DNA from: Sphaerochaeta sp.
GTDB lineage: Bacteria; Spirochaetota; Spirochaetia; Sphaerochaetales; Sphaerochaetaceae
Length of the DNA stretch: 11,354 nt
Assembly: GCA_023228445.1 (NCBI GenBank)
Contig: JALOBD010000070.1
Span: 1 to 11,354, forward strand
Direction of reading: 5' to 3'
Numbering within the stretch: the stretch's first letter is position 1; every line of letters begins with the position of its first letter. Below are positions 1 through 7,476 of this stretch, piece after piece. Made by a program: the position numbers and the translations under genes. The notes beneath the pieces were generated by a model, which saw only the letters and a program-made list of their open reading frames with translations, did not search any database and had not been told where the DNA came from.

Positions 1-398
1 TCGAAACGATCATCGATGAGGTTGTTGACGCCTCTCTCTTGGTTGATCGTAGGCTTGCCATCGATCCGCCTGTTGGGAAAGAGGATGTATGCCCCGATCG
101 TCAAGCCAGCATGGAACAGCTCTTCCGCTTCCTGAGGGATTTGTCGAATCAGCCACTGCTTTCGTCTTTGGTTCTTGTAGGAATGCGTGATCGCATCACT
201 TCCCAAATAAAACTCTCCACGATCAGATGAATGGTACAGATAGGCACCGCTCACATCATCACGCAATGTAAATATTCTTCCGCTGGGGAGCATCTTGCTC
301 CACAACAGTCTATGATATCTTCGCAGTGTAGGGCTGGTGCTGTCGGGATCCCCTCCCCTTGCATCAGTACTGAAATCAAAATCCACATCAATGATCAT
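1..398 (-). CDS. DUF6994-like protein, partial (C-terminus beyond window)
   Basis: An open frame runs from ATG at 398-396 to the left edge: 132 complete codons with no stop. A good ribosome binding site (GGAGG, 412-408) lies nine bases before the ATG. The protein begins MIIDVDFDFSTDARGGDPDS and continues with TLRRYHRLLWSK, YLYHSSDRGEFYLGSDAI, then AYILFPNRRIDGKPTINQ and RGVNNLIDDRF. From memory these match conserved blocks of the DUF6994 family: D-x-D-F-D-F near the N-terminus, LRxYHxLLWSK, and a late TIN...RG...I.DRF block. Those proteins are usually somewhat over 200 residues, so roughly a third is missing here. No function is known to me and there is no signal peptide, so it is probably cytoplasmic. 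It lies on the same strand as gtfA, 256 bp downstream of it, in lower-GC DNA, and looks unrelated to the sugar genes. The family assignment is by recall, not by search. Confidence 0.75.
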   Translation of the reverse strand, partial: MIIDVDFDFSTDARGGDPDSTSPTLRRYHRLLWSKMLPSGRIFTLRDDVSGAYLYHSSDRGEFYLGSDAITHSYKNQRRKQWLIRQIPQEAEELFHAGLTIGAYILFPNRRIDGKPTINQERGVNNLIDDRF

Positions 399-513
399 GT
401 TAAGCAACCTCCACTACAGGCTATAGCACCAACACTCTCTTTCTTATCTTACAAGAGAATTACTGAAATCGTAAGCATTTGTCCACCAACAGCAACAGGA
501 TGTGTCAACATCA

Positions 514-550
514 ACTTCCATGTTTGTCATGCTTCCACTTCCATGTTTGT
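514..550. repeat. 14-bp direct repeat, two copies
   Basis: ACTTCCATGTTTGT occurs exactly twice, at 514-527 and 537-550, with a 23-bp period. It lies in the low-GC gap between gtfA and the DUF6994-like gene. No gene or clear promoter is attached to it. It could be a small local duplication or a protein-binding site; the sequence does not decide. Confidence 0.6.
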
Positions 551-602
551 ACCAATCTTAGAGAGAAAGACTGGGACTTCGATGGAATGGAAGAGGCTTT
601 GG

Positions 603-641
603 ATCTTCTGGTTCTACGGTAGAACCATACCGATGGAAGAT
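603..641 (-). other. Stem-loop just after the gtfA stop codon
   Basis: A near-perfect palindrome TGGTTCTAC-G-GTAGAACCA (609-627) is flanked by a second pair of arms, ATCTTC (603-608) and GAAGAT (636-641), with an 8-base bulge at 628-635. On the minus strand the structure begins 13 bases after the gtfA stop (655-657). It is well placed as a 3'-end hairpin, but no T-run follows on the minus strand, so it is not a canonical intrinsic terminator. It may stabilise the mRNA 3' end, or the central palindrome may be an operator for the next gene. Confidence 0.5.
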
Positions 642-654
642 AAGGATCCTTGCC

Positions 655-2061
655 TCAAAGATCCCCGACTATCTCAAACTCATAGCTCTGCAGATCAGCG
701 TGGAGCTCGATCGCCGCTACGTCACTCTTCCAAGTGAGGGTCAAATGCTGGGGGTCGGTGAGGGTTTGGGAAAAGTCGCCGTTGAACGCAGGATGCGTCG
801 ACCTGAGCTCCATCAACGCGATGAGACGCTGCACCACGGGGCGCTGCACCTCCTCTGCGATCTCCTCAGTGGTGTAGTAGTGACGGTTGATGTTCCTTCC
901 CTCCTTCGTCTCTTCGAGCAGGTGGATGTCGTTTCGACCGGCGAGCAGACCCACATAATAGACTTGGGGTGTACCGGGGGAGAAGAACTGCAGGGCGCGG
1001 GCAAGAAGGTAGGCGTCGTCATTCTCTCCCAAGGCGGAGTAGTAGGTGCAGTTGATCTGGTAGATGTCCAGGTTGTTGTACGTGGCGGTATTGTAGATAC
1101 GCTTCACATTCGCCCCGTAGGTGAAGAGATGCTCCCGGGTCGCCTCGATCTCCTCATCGGGGAGCAGGCCACGCACATCCACCACCCCGATGCCATCGTG
1201 GGTATCGAGGGTGGTGAACTGGTTTCTCGGACAGATCTCGTACCAGTTGGAGAGGTAGGAGGCGTCGTGGAAGTACAAGGCATGCAAGACCAGCATCGGG
1301 AGGGCGAAGTCGTAAACGGGATACCCATTTTCGGCAAGCTTCTTCTGGATGGAGTAGTGCTCGTGGATCTCGGGAAGGAGACCCACGTGGTAGGTCTGCA
1401 GCACATCGGCGCATCGCTTGAGGATCTCCCACACCTTCGGTTCAACGAAGAAGCAATCGGTGTCCTTCACCTTCGTGGTATAGGCAAACGCATCGAGGCG
1501 GATCATCGAAGCCCCCTGCGCTGAGAGGAACCTCAGGTTCTCCTCCATGAATGCAAGCCCCTCCCTCGTTTCCAGGTTGAGGTCCACCTGGTCGTCCCCG
1601 AAGGTGAACCAGATGTTGCGCTCCGTCCCATCGCCAAAGGCGATCGCACGGACCGGGGCCATCGGCTTGCGCTTGTAGATCTTTGCAATCTGCTCCTCGG
1701 TGGGGGTGCTTCCCCAAAACGTGTCGAAGTCGATGAACAGATTCTTATATGGCGAGGCATCGCCCCTCTCCACGAAGTCCTTGAAATACTCGCTGTGCAC
1801 CGAGATGTGGTTGATCATATAGTCGAACATGAGCTCGTACTCTTGGCCGAGCACTCGTATATCGGACCAATCACCGAAGGCGGAATCGATCTCCCGATAG
1901 GTCAAGGGAGCGAAGCCCCGGTCAGCTGAGGAGGGGAAGAACGGCAGGATATGGATAGCGGTGATGGCCTTGGGAAAATACTCGGCGACGACCTTCGACA
2001 GATTGCTGAGATTGCGACCGAGCGAATCAGGATAGGTTATCAGCATGACACCGTTCTTCAT
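655..2061 (-). CDS. gtfA: Sucrose phosphorylase, GH13 subfamily 18
   Basis: Cytoplasmic enzyme predicted to split sucrose with inorganic phosphate into alpha-glucose 1-phosphate and fructose, saving an ATP. The 468-residue length fits the family (about 480-500). The (beta/alpha)8 active-site blocks are intact: SADRGFAP (Asp47), NHIS (His85), RLDAFAY with nucleophile Asp190, LLPEIHEHY with acid/base Glu231, LDTHDGIG with Asp289, and GRNINRHYY with Arg393. NLDIYQ (331-335, continuing QINCTYYSALG) keeps Tyr334, where, from memory, the characterised sucrose 6'-phosphate phosphorylase has His, so unphosphorylated sucrose is favoured. The frame stays open back to 2118, but ATG 2061 is chosen because AAGGA lies six bases before it and a strong promoter fills 2089-2118. 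The gene is divergent from the sensory operon. Other GH13_18 specificities (glucosylglycerol, glucosylglycerate) cannot be excluded; overall resemblance is to streptococcal GtfA. Confidence 0.92.
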   Translation of the reverse strand: MKNGVMLITYPDSLGRNLSNLSKVVAEYFPKAITAIHILPFFPSSADRGFAPLTYREIDSAFGDWSDIRVLGQEYELMFDYMINHISVHSEYFKDFVERGDASPYKNLFIDFDTFWGSTPTEEQIAKIYKRKPMAPVRAIAFGDGTERNIWFTFGDDQVDLNLETREGLAFMEENLRFLSAQGASMIRLDAFAYTTKVKDTDCFFVEPKVWEILKRCADVLQTYHVGLLPEIHEHYSIQKKLAENGYPVYDFALPMLVLHALYFHDASYLSNWYEICPRNQFTTLDTHDGIGVVDVRGLLPDEEIEATREHLFTYGANVKRIYNTATYNNLDIYQINCTYYSALGENDDAYLLARALQFFSPGTPQVYYVGLLAGRNDIHLLEETKEGRNINRHYYTTEEIAEEVQRPVVQRLIALMELRSTHPAFNGDFSQTLTDPQHLTLTWKSDVAAIELHADLQSYEFEIVGDL

Positions 2062-2088
2062 GGATGTTCCTTTTTGGACAGATATAAA

Positions 2089-2118
2089 ACTATAGGTTAT
2101 TGATAAATACCGTGTCAA
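2089..2118 (-). promoter_or_regulatory. Sigma70-type promoter of gtfA
   Basis: On the minus strand, a perfect -35 TTGACA (2118-2113) and a -10 TATAGT (2094-2089) are separated by 18 bp. A start near 2082 would leave a leader of about 20 bases carrying the AAGGA ribosome binding site before ATG 2061. A short inverted repeat ATTGA...TCAAT (2099-2103 and 2115-2119) spans the -35 and spacer and could be an operator, but five-base arms are weak evidence. The near-consensus boxes suggest a promoter that works without an activator and would be controlled by repression, if at all. Confidence 0.75.
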
Positions 2119-2200
2119 TCACTGATAATTTCGATGGAGTAGTGCCCTTCCAGGAGTGAGTATCCTCCCCCATTCAGCAAATGATCGTCTCTCTGAGGAT

Positions 2201-2239
2201 GAGAATCGGAATAGGATGGGTGGAAGCGGAAGAAATGGC
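2201..2239 (+). promoter_or_regulatory. Candidate regulator-binding direct repeats upstream of the sensory operon
   Basis: Two related elements lie 20 bp apart in the same orientation: AGAATCGGAA (2202-2211) and CGGAAGAAAT (2227-2236). Both are contained, as exact 10-base matches, in one site upstream of the importer operon (minus strand, 11353-11339). The second element ends about 12 bases before the -35 box, a usual place for an activator of the AraC type, whose paired helix-turn-helices read direct repeats about two helical turns apart. The likely binder is the YesN-type regulator encoded by this operon. This is inference from repetition and position. Confidence 0.45.
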
Positions 2240-2248
2240 TCATTTTTC

Positions 2249-2278
2249 TTGTAAATTCTTGTATGGTGAATGTATAAT
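2249..2278 (+). promoter_or_regulatory. Promoter of the sensory operon
   Basis: A perfect -10 TATAAT (2273-2278) is preceded at 18 bp by a weak -35 TTGTAA (2249-2254). A start near 2285 gives a leader of about 25 bases before ATG 2310, with AAAGG at 2296-2300 as ribosome binding site. The poor -35 with repeats just upstream suggests dependence on, or boosting by, an activator. Confidence 0.6.
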
Positions 2279-2309
2279 AACACACCATGCACACGAAAGG
2301 GTCTTAGTA

Positions 2310-3311
2310 ATGGTACGAAGAAAAAAGCAACTCAGTACGCTGTTCAGCATCATCATCCTGGCCATGATCATCTCTTCTCTCTTGGGATGCAGCGCCCAGA
2401 AGAAGCGTGTCTCCCACATTGAGAACAATGGCGGCATCATCGTCGGCTTTTCACAGATCGGCGCTGAAAGCGCGTGGAGGACCTGCAACACCCGCTCGGT
2501 GCAGGAAGCGGCCTCTCGCCGGGGGGTACAGCTCGTGTATGACAACGCCGAGCAGAAGCAGGAGAATCAGATCAAGGCGTTGCGCTCCTTCATCGCCTAT
2601 CAAGTCGATGTCATCGTATTCGTCCCGATCGTCACCGATGGCTGGGACAACGTGCTGCAGGAAGCCCGGGATGCCGGAATCCCTGTTCTGGTTACTGACC
2701 GGAAGATCGACGTCGAGGACCAAGGGTTGTATGCAGGCTTCATCGGTACTGACAGCCCGAAGGAGGGCCGGAATGCCGGCTTGTTCGTATTGGATAAATT
2801 CAAAGAGAGCGACAAAGAGCAGATCAACATCGTGGAGTTGTTCGGGACGGAAGGCTCTTCGGTGGCCATCGGGAGAGCCGATGGGTTTCGGGAAGTGCTG
2901 GATGAGCATCCCCGGTACCGCATCATCTATAGCAAATCAGGGGACTTCCTCCGCTCGAGGGGGTATGAATTGGCCGTTGAATTCCTTGACCTGTATGATG
3001 ACATCGACGTCATCTACTCCCACAATGACGGGATGACGCTCGGGGTCATCGAAGCGATGGAGGAGCGGGGGCTTCGTCCCGGCAAAGACATCGTCTTCAT
3101 CACCATCGATGCGCAACAAGCGGCCATCGATGCCCTGATCGAAGGCAAAGTGAATTGTGTCATCGAGTGTAATCCCAAGACCGGCCCTGAGATCATCGAG
3201 CTGGCTGAGAGGCTGGCAGCCGGTGAAAGCATCCCCCGCCTCCAATATGTCCATGAGGAAGTCTTCTATGAAACCGATGACCTCTCACTCATAGCGCCCC
3301 GTGGGTATTAG
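2310..3311 (+). CDS. YtfQ-like sugar-binding lipoprotein, probable sensor for the kinase
   Basis: A 333-residue periplasmic-binding-protein fold (LacI/ribose-binding type) predicted to bind a sugar at the outer face of the membrane. Residues 1-27 form a lipoprotein signal peptide: basic MVRRKK, a hydrophobic stretch, and lipobox LLGC with Cys27. The frame is open back to 2181, but ATG 2310 begins exactly at this signal, follows AAAGG by nine bases and lies after the promoter. The body resembles E. coli YtfQ closely: VGFSQIGAESAWR (45-57), EQKQENQIKALRSF (81-94), TDRKIDV (129-135), SGDFLRSRG (210-218) and HNDGM (238-242). It stands one base before the kinase gene and far from the transporter, which has its own binding protein, so a sensory role is more likely than transport. 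The ligand is probably a furanose-type sugar by family. Feeding the importer as a second receptor is the alternative. Confidence 0.85.
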   Translation: MVRRKKQLSTLFSIIILAMIISSLLGCSAQKKRVSHIENNGGIIVGFSQIGAESAWRTCNTRSVQEAASRRGVQLVYDNAEQKQENQIKALRSFIAYQVDVIVFVPIVTDGWDNVLQEARDAGIPVLVTDRKIDVEDQGLYAGFIGTDSPKEGRNAGLFVLDKFKESDKEQINIVELFGTEGSSVAIGRADGFREVLDEHPRYRIIYSKSGDFLRSRGYELAVEFLDLYDDIDVIYSHNDGMTLGVIEAMEERGLRPGKDIVFITIDAQQAAIDALIEGKVNCVIECNPKTGPEIIELAERLAAGESIPRLQYVHEEVFYETDDLSLIAPRGY

Positions 3312-3312
3312 C

Positions 3313-4785
3313 ATGAAGCATCAGATCTCCGTCATTGAAAGAATTTTCTCAGTGTTCAAGAGCCGGAGCATAAAAGAGCGGATAAAGATCTCCTATGTGA
3401 TCATCATCCTCTTGATGATCCTCCCTACGGTCATCACGATATCTTCGTTTGTCGTCCAGATGGTTCGCTACGACCTCATCATCACCAACGTCAGCAAGGC
3501 GGACCGTCTCAATCAGACGGTGAAGGTGGAGATCTCCGACGAGATCTGGGATATCGTCGCGGGAAACAAGAAATTCGATGAAGGCAGGCAGTACGACATC
3601 ATCGATGGCATCAATGCAAGCCTGGAAGACATCATGAAAACGACCGATGAGCGGGAGAACCGGCAGATGCTTGAGGTCGCCGGCCGCGCAGTCGATACCC
3701 TCAAGCGCTATGTCGACCGGCTGGGGGAGCAGATGGCACGCCACTCCCCGGTCAGTGAAAATGAGAAGAGCCTCGATGAGATTCGAGGAGTGGTGGCCCT
3801 GATCTCCGACATCCTGCAGGATTTCACCGTACGCGTGATCGAGTCGGCGGCGATAACGAATGAGCATCACAAACGCATCACCCTCGCCCTCACCATCATC
3901 CAAATCCTCACGGTATTCTTTGTCACCATCTTCGCGGTCATGACGCAGCGTTCCGTGACCGCAAGCATCAATAACCCGATCAAGAAACTTGAGGAGCTGT
4001 CCACACGGATTGCTGAGGGGGATTTCGCCGCACGGGTGAAACTCCCTCAGATAACCGAGCTCGATGGCTTGACCGACAACCTGAACATCATGGCTGTCAA
4101 AATCCAAGCCCTGATCGAAGAGAACATCAGAGAGCAGCACAACCTGCAGAAATCGGAGATGAAGGCGCTCCAGGCCCAGATCACCCCGCACTTCCTCTAC
4201 AACACCTTCGATACGATCGTCTGGCTCTCCGAAGAGAAGAAGACTGACCAGGTCATCGACATCACCCGCGCCTTCTCGAGCTTCTTCAGGATATCCCTCA
4301 ACAAGGGCAAGGACTATTTGACGATCAGAGAGGAGTTTGAGCATGTGGGGAGCTATCTGACCATCCAGAAGATCAGGTACCGGGACATCCTGGATTATGA
4401 GATCGAATACGAGGGCGAGATGGCGGAGTGCCAGATCTTGAAGCTGCTCCTCCAGCCACTCGTTGAAAACGCCTTGTATCATGGGATCAAGCATAAACGG
4501 GGCCGTGGACGCATTTCGGTGAAGGGCTGGCGTGAGAACAAGCGCCTCTGTTTTTCCGTACAGGACAATGGAATCGGAATGACGGAAGAGAAGCTTGCAT
4601 ACATCGTGGAGCAGATCAGCGGTTCGGCCGATCTCGAGGATTTGGATAATATCTATGGATTGTACAATGTTAACAAGAGACTTGGGCTGTATTATGATAC
4701 AGAGACGAAGCTGGAGATAACGAGCCGGTACAGACAGGGCACTACCGTCTCCTTCAGCATCCCTGAGGTGGGATCCAATGTATAA
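3313..4785 (+). CDS. Sensor histidine kinase, YesM type
   Basis: A 490-residue membrane kinase predicted to phosphorylate the regulator encoded next. Order of parts: short cytoplasmic N-terminus, membrane segment about 27-49, extracytoplasmic region about 50-187 that looks mainly helical, membrane segment about 188-210, HAMP linker about 211-272, and a His_kinase/HATPase_c core. The phosphoacceptor is His293 in QAQITPHFLYNTFD; the N-box has Asn386 in LLLQPLVENALYHGI; G-boxes are DNGIGM (418-423) and GLYNVNKRL (449-457). I recognise no Cache or other small-molecule domain outside the membrane, which fits signalling through the separate binding lipoprotein. The chosen ATG 3313 is one base after the upstream stop; an in-frame GTG at 3301 would overlap that gene but has no ribosome binding site. 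Only a weak GTGGG precedes the ATG, so translational coupling is likely. The stop overlaps the next gene by eight bases. Confidence 0.9.
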   Translation: MKHQISVIERIFSVFKSRSIKERIKISYVIIILLMILPTVITISSFVVQMVRYDLIITNVSKADRLNQTVKVEISDEIWDIVAGNKKFDEGRQYDIIDGINASLEDIMKTTDERENRQMLEVAGRAVDTLKRYVDRLGEQMARHSPVSENEKSLDEIRGVVALISDILQDFTVRVIESAAITNEHHKRITLALTIIQILTVFFVTIFAVMTQRSVTASINNPIKKLEELSTRIAEGDFAARVKLPQITELDGLTDNLNIMAVKIQALIEENIREQHNLQKSEMKALQAQITPHFLYNTFDTIVWLSEEKKTDQVIDITRAFSSFFRISLNKGKDYLTIREEFEHVGSYLTIQKIRYRDILDYEIEYEGEMAECQILKLLLQPLVENALYHGIKHKRGRGRISVKGWRENKRLCFSVQDNGIGMTEEKLAYIVEQISGSADLEDLDNIYGLYNVNKRLGLYYDTETKLEITSRYRQGTTVSFSIPEVGSNV

Positions 4786-6367
4786 GGTGTTCATTGCAGA
4801 AGATGAGATCGTTGTCCGGGAAGGACTGCGAAACAGCATACAGTCGGGGCCGTGGCCGTTTGTCCTTGTCGGTGAAGCATCGGATGGCGAGATGGCCCTG
4901 TCCATCATGAAGGATGTGAAACCGGACATCTTGATCACCGATATCAGGATGCCGTTCGTCGATGGACTGAGCCTCTCTCGGATCATCAAGAAGATCCTTC
5001 CCTGGATAAAGATCATCATCCTCTCCGGTCATGATGAATTCCAGTATGCCCAGGAGGCCATCTCGATTGGGGTTGATGAGTACCTGCTCAAACCCGTTTC
5101 CGCCGCGGACATGCTGATGACGCTCAACAAGCTGGTCGATACGATCGAAGCGGAGAAGCGGCATCTTCTCAGCATAGAGAACCTCAAACAACAGGCTCAG
5201 TCCAATACGGACCTGATCAAGGAACGCTGGTTGTGCGACCTGGTGACCGGAATCGTGAATACGGAAGATGCCCTTGAAATCGGGGGGAACATGGGCCTGG
5301 ACCTCATCGCCCACGGCTATCTGGTCGTCCTCATCAAGCTCTCCACCACCTCAGAGAACTATGCGCAGTTGATCACCGCCAAGCTCCATATCAATAGCCT
5401 CATCGACAATCGCGAGGAGGTGTTGTGCTTTTCCCAGAGCCGGGATTCCATCATCTTGTTGTTGCTGCAGCTGGGAGCTGAATCGCTTGAGGAGACGGTA
5501 TACACGCTCGGTCAGGCGATTAAATATGAGGTTGAACGAAACACAAAATGCATGGTGACGATCGGGATCGGCTCGGTGGTCGAGCGAATCGGCAACTTGT
5601 CCCAATCGTACGCCGAAGCGGAAAAAGCGGTGCAATTCTCCGCCAAGACCGGTCAGAAGCTCATCATCGGGACCCATGACCTGAACACCCTCTCTGAAAT
5701 TGATTTCTTGAAACTGGATGGAAGCCCCATATCGGAGCGCCTCAAGTATGTGAAGAAGTCGGGCATCGATGAGATCATCGCCCAGTATATAGAGATGATC
5801 GGCGACCACTCGCTCCAGACCACGCTCATCGGGTATTACCTCTTGTGTGACCTCATGGTGGCGATCTCCAAGATCATTGATGAGTTGGGGGGTGTCGTCC
5901 AGGAGGTCATCCCCTGGGGGTTGCACAAGACGCAGCTCTCAGAGATGGCGAGCTCAAGAGAGACCTTCAGCGAGGGGGTGCGTTTGATCCTCGACACCTT
6001 CATAGAGTTCAGGGACTCACGATCAGCGGGAAAGTATTATGTGATGATCCAGAAGGCAAAGCAGTACATACAGCTTCACTTCACCGACCAAGACATCTCG
6101 CTGCATTCCGTTGCCTCGGCCGCCGATGTGAGCCCGAACCATTTCAGCACCATCTTCTCTCAGGAGACCGGTGAGACCTTCATCGACTATCTTACCCGGG
6201 TCCGTATCAACAAATCGAAGGAGCTGCTGCTGACCACACCGCTGAGAAGCGCGGATATCGCCTATGATGTGGGATTCGGAGATCCCCATTACTTCAGTTA
6301 TATCTTCAAGAAGCATACCGGCATCTCGCCGCGCGAATTCAGAAGCGGGGACAAATGCCTGCATTGA
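4778..6367 (+). CDS. Response regulator with AraC-type DNA-binding domain, YesN type
   Basis: A 529-residue cytoplasmic transcription regulator, partner of the overlapping YesM-type kinase (ATG 4778 lies within the last codons of the kinase; GAGGTGGG precedes it). The receiver domain spans about 1-120: acidic pair Glu8/Asp9, phosphoacceptor Asp55 in ILITDIRMP, Ser83 in LSGHDEF, Lys105 in LLKPVS. The middle region (about 140-410) has the divergent GGDEF-like stretch typical of long YesN proteins (CMVTIGIGSVVERIGNLSQS around 258-277, followed by AEAEKAVQF), with no cyclase motif. The C-terminal AraC pair of helix-turn-helices covers about 422-525: SLHSVASAADVSPNHFSTIF (441-460) and IAYDVGFGDPHYFSYIFKKH (494-513), ending GISPREFR. 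It is predicted to activate sugar genes; the best candidate targets are the repeats at 2201-2239 and 11276-11354. It ends 10 bp from the convergent importer operon. Confidence 0.92.
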   Translation: MYKVFIAEDEIVVREGLRNSIQSGPWPFVLVGEASDGEMALSIMKDVKPDILITDIRMPFVDGLSLSRIIKKILPWIKIIILSGHDEFQYAQEAISIGVDEYLLKPVSAADMLMTLNKLVDTIEAEKRHLLSIENLKQQAQSNTDLIKERWLCDLVTGIVNTEDALEIGGNMGLDLIAHGYLVVLIKLSTTSENYAQLITAKLHINSLIDNREEVLCFSQSRDSIILLLLQLGAESLEETVYTLGQAIKYEVERNTKCMVTIGIGSVVERIGNLSQSYAEAEKAVQFSAKTGQKLIIGTHDLNTLSEIDFLKLDGSPISERLKYVKKSGIDEIIAQYIEMIGDHSLQTTLIGYYLLCDLMVAISKIIDELGGVVQEVIPWGLHKTQLSEMASSRETFSEGVRLILDTFIEFRDSRSAGKYYVMIQKAKQYIQLHFTDQDISLHSVASAADVSPNHFSTIFSQETGETFIDYLTRVRINKSKELLLTTPLRSADIAYDVGFGDPHYFSYIFKKHTGISPREFRSGDKCLH

Positions 6368-6377
6368 CGCTCGCTGT

Positions 6378-7475
6378 TCACCGGTGCTGTAGTGCTTCTC
6401 CCTGAGCCTTGCGTGACAGACGAAGCCAGGGCGGGAGGGCCAATGTGAATTCCCGCTTGTCACGAAGCGACATGATGATGCTCTGCAGCACGATGAAGAA
6501 GTACAGCAACAGTCCGCTCACCATCGCCTGGAAGTTCGATTGCACGCCCGCTGCACGGATCAGCTCGTTGATCACCAGGAGGGTCAACGTCCCGATCGGC
6601 GCACCGAGCAGGTTCCCCACCCCGCCGTTGAGCAGGGTGCCCCCGATGATGGCCGAGGCGATCGCCTTCATCTCGGCTCCTGCCGCGTTGCCGACATTGC
6701 CCGCCCCGGTGGTCATGATGTAGACGAAGCCCGCGATGCCGGCTGTCAGCCCGCTGATTACGTAGGTGATGAACATCGTTCGCTTCACGTTGATGCCGAG
6801 CATATTGGCACTGTGGGCATTGCCGCCGACAGCGTAGACATTGCGCCCGAAGCGCGACCACTTCATCAGGGAGGCGAGGATGACGAGAAGGATTACGACG
6901 ATGATGGTGCCTGGCTTTATCTCACACGGGATGAAGACACCCAGTCGGTTTCTCGTGCCGAGCCAATTGATCACGATCTCGAAATCCCTGAGCTTCACGA
7001 AGTCGGGCATGGTGACGTTGATGGGGTCTTTATGGAGCGTCGTCAACAGACCCTGCGCCATGAACAACCCCGACAGGGTGATGATGAACGGCTGAATCTC
7101 CAGATAGGCGATGAGGTAGCCCTGCCCGATGCCGAAGACGATGCCGATGCCCAGGGCGATGAGGATGGCGCCCCAAATACTCCCCCTGCCGGATTCCAAA
7201 AAGAAAGCACAGGCCATCGTCACCAAGCCGCACACCGCTCCTATGGAGATGTCGATGCCACCCCCGATCATGACGATGCACAACCCCAGCGTCATGATGA
7301 TGAGCGGGGCATTGAGGTTGAACAAGTCGAAGAAGGTCTGAAACTGCAAGAAGCTGCCAGGGTACATGATGATGGCAAAGAGGTACATCAGTACAAAGAT
7401 GATGGCTGCGATGAGAAACAAAAGGTTCGAATTTGATAGCCGTGTCTTTTTTTTGATTGCATTCACACCCGCCAT
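6378..7475 (-). CDS. yjfF: Sugar ABC transporter permease, YjfF-like
   Basis: A 365-residue inner-membrane permease of the ribose/galactofuranose (BPD_transp_2) family, one of two channel subunits of this importer. Hydrophobic segments run through most of residues 18-335. Family blocks are GGGIDISIGA (71-80), the cytoplasmic coupling-loop region YAVGGNAHSANMLGI (214-228), and IIGGTLLNGGVGNLLGAPIG (277-296). The frame stays open to 7601, but ATG 7475 is chosen: GGAGG lies six bases upstream and the stop of the preceding permease is one base away. The C-terminus (about 335-365) is a charged tail, somewhat longer than I recall for E. coli YjfF. It is the last gene of the operon, and no terminator is evident before it meets the regulator gene. 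Assignment to YjfF rather than YtfT rests on the GGTLLxGGVG block and gene order. Confidence 0.88.
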   Translation of the reverse strand: MAGVNAIKKKTRLSNSNLLFLIAAIIFVLMYLFAIIMYPGSFLQFQTFFDLFNLNAPLIIMTLGLCIVMIGGGIDISIGAVCGLVTMACAFFLESGRGSIWGAILIALGIGIVFGIGQGYLIAYLEIQPFIITLSGLFMAQGLLTTLHKDPINVTMPDFVKLRDFEIVINWLGTRNRLGVFIPCEIKPGTIIVVILLVILASLMKWSRFGRNVYAVGGNAHSANMLGINVKRTMFITYVISGLTAGIAGFVYIMTTGAGNVGNAAGAEMKAIASAIIGGTLLNGGVGNLLGAPIGTLTLLVINELIRAAGVQSNFQAMVSGLLLYFFIVLQSIIMSLRDKREFTLALPPWLRLSRKAQGEALQHR

Positions 7476-7476
7476 C

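Noticed and set aside
444..530. 28-codon open frame on the minus strand in the gap (MTNMEVDVDTSCCCWW...)
   Set aside because: It is very short, has only a weak GGAAG ahead of it, overlaps the direct repeat, and resembles nothing I know. It could be real but I cannot support it.
39..737. Two plus-strand open frames at the left edge (39-230 and 231-737)
   Set aside because: The first and the start of the second oppose the DUF6994-like gene, and the rest crosses the gap into the gtfA 3' end. The composition is low-complexity and there is no convincing ribosome binding site.
700..1524. Long open frame on the plus strand opposite gtfA
   Set aside because: It lies entirely antisense to a clearly conserved sucrose phosphorylase, shows no recognisable domain, and its length follows from the GC-rich codon pattern of the gene beneath it.
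2062..2118. Longer gtfA start at 2118
   Set aside because: It would place the start inside the -35 box and add 19 residues unlike family N-termini, while ATG 2061 has a proper ribosome binding site.
2277..2284. ATAACACA shared by the sensory promoter and the importer upstream region (minus strand 11281-11274)
   Set aside because: An eight-base match that overlaps the -10 box in one case is easily due to chance, and its position relative to the promoters differs.
2181..2309. Longer start for the sensory lipoprotein at 2181
   Set aside because: It would bury the lipoprotein signal peptide 43 residues inside the protein and run through the TATAAT promoter.
4778..5319. Open frames antisense to the kinase and regulator (for example 3349-5019 and 4754-5314, minus)
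   Set aside because: They lie opposite genes with complete, conserved domain motifs and carry no recognisable signal.
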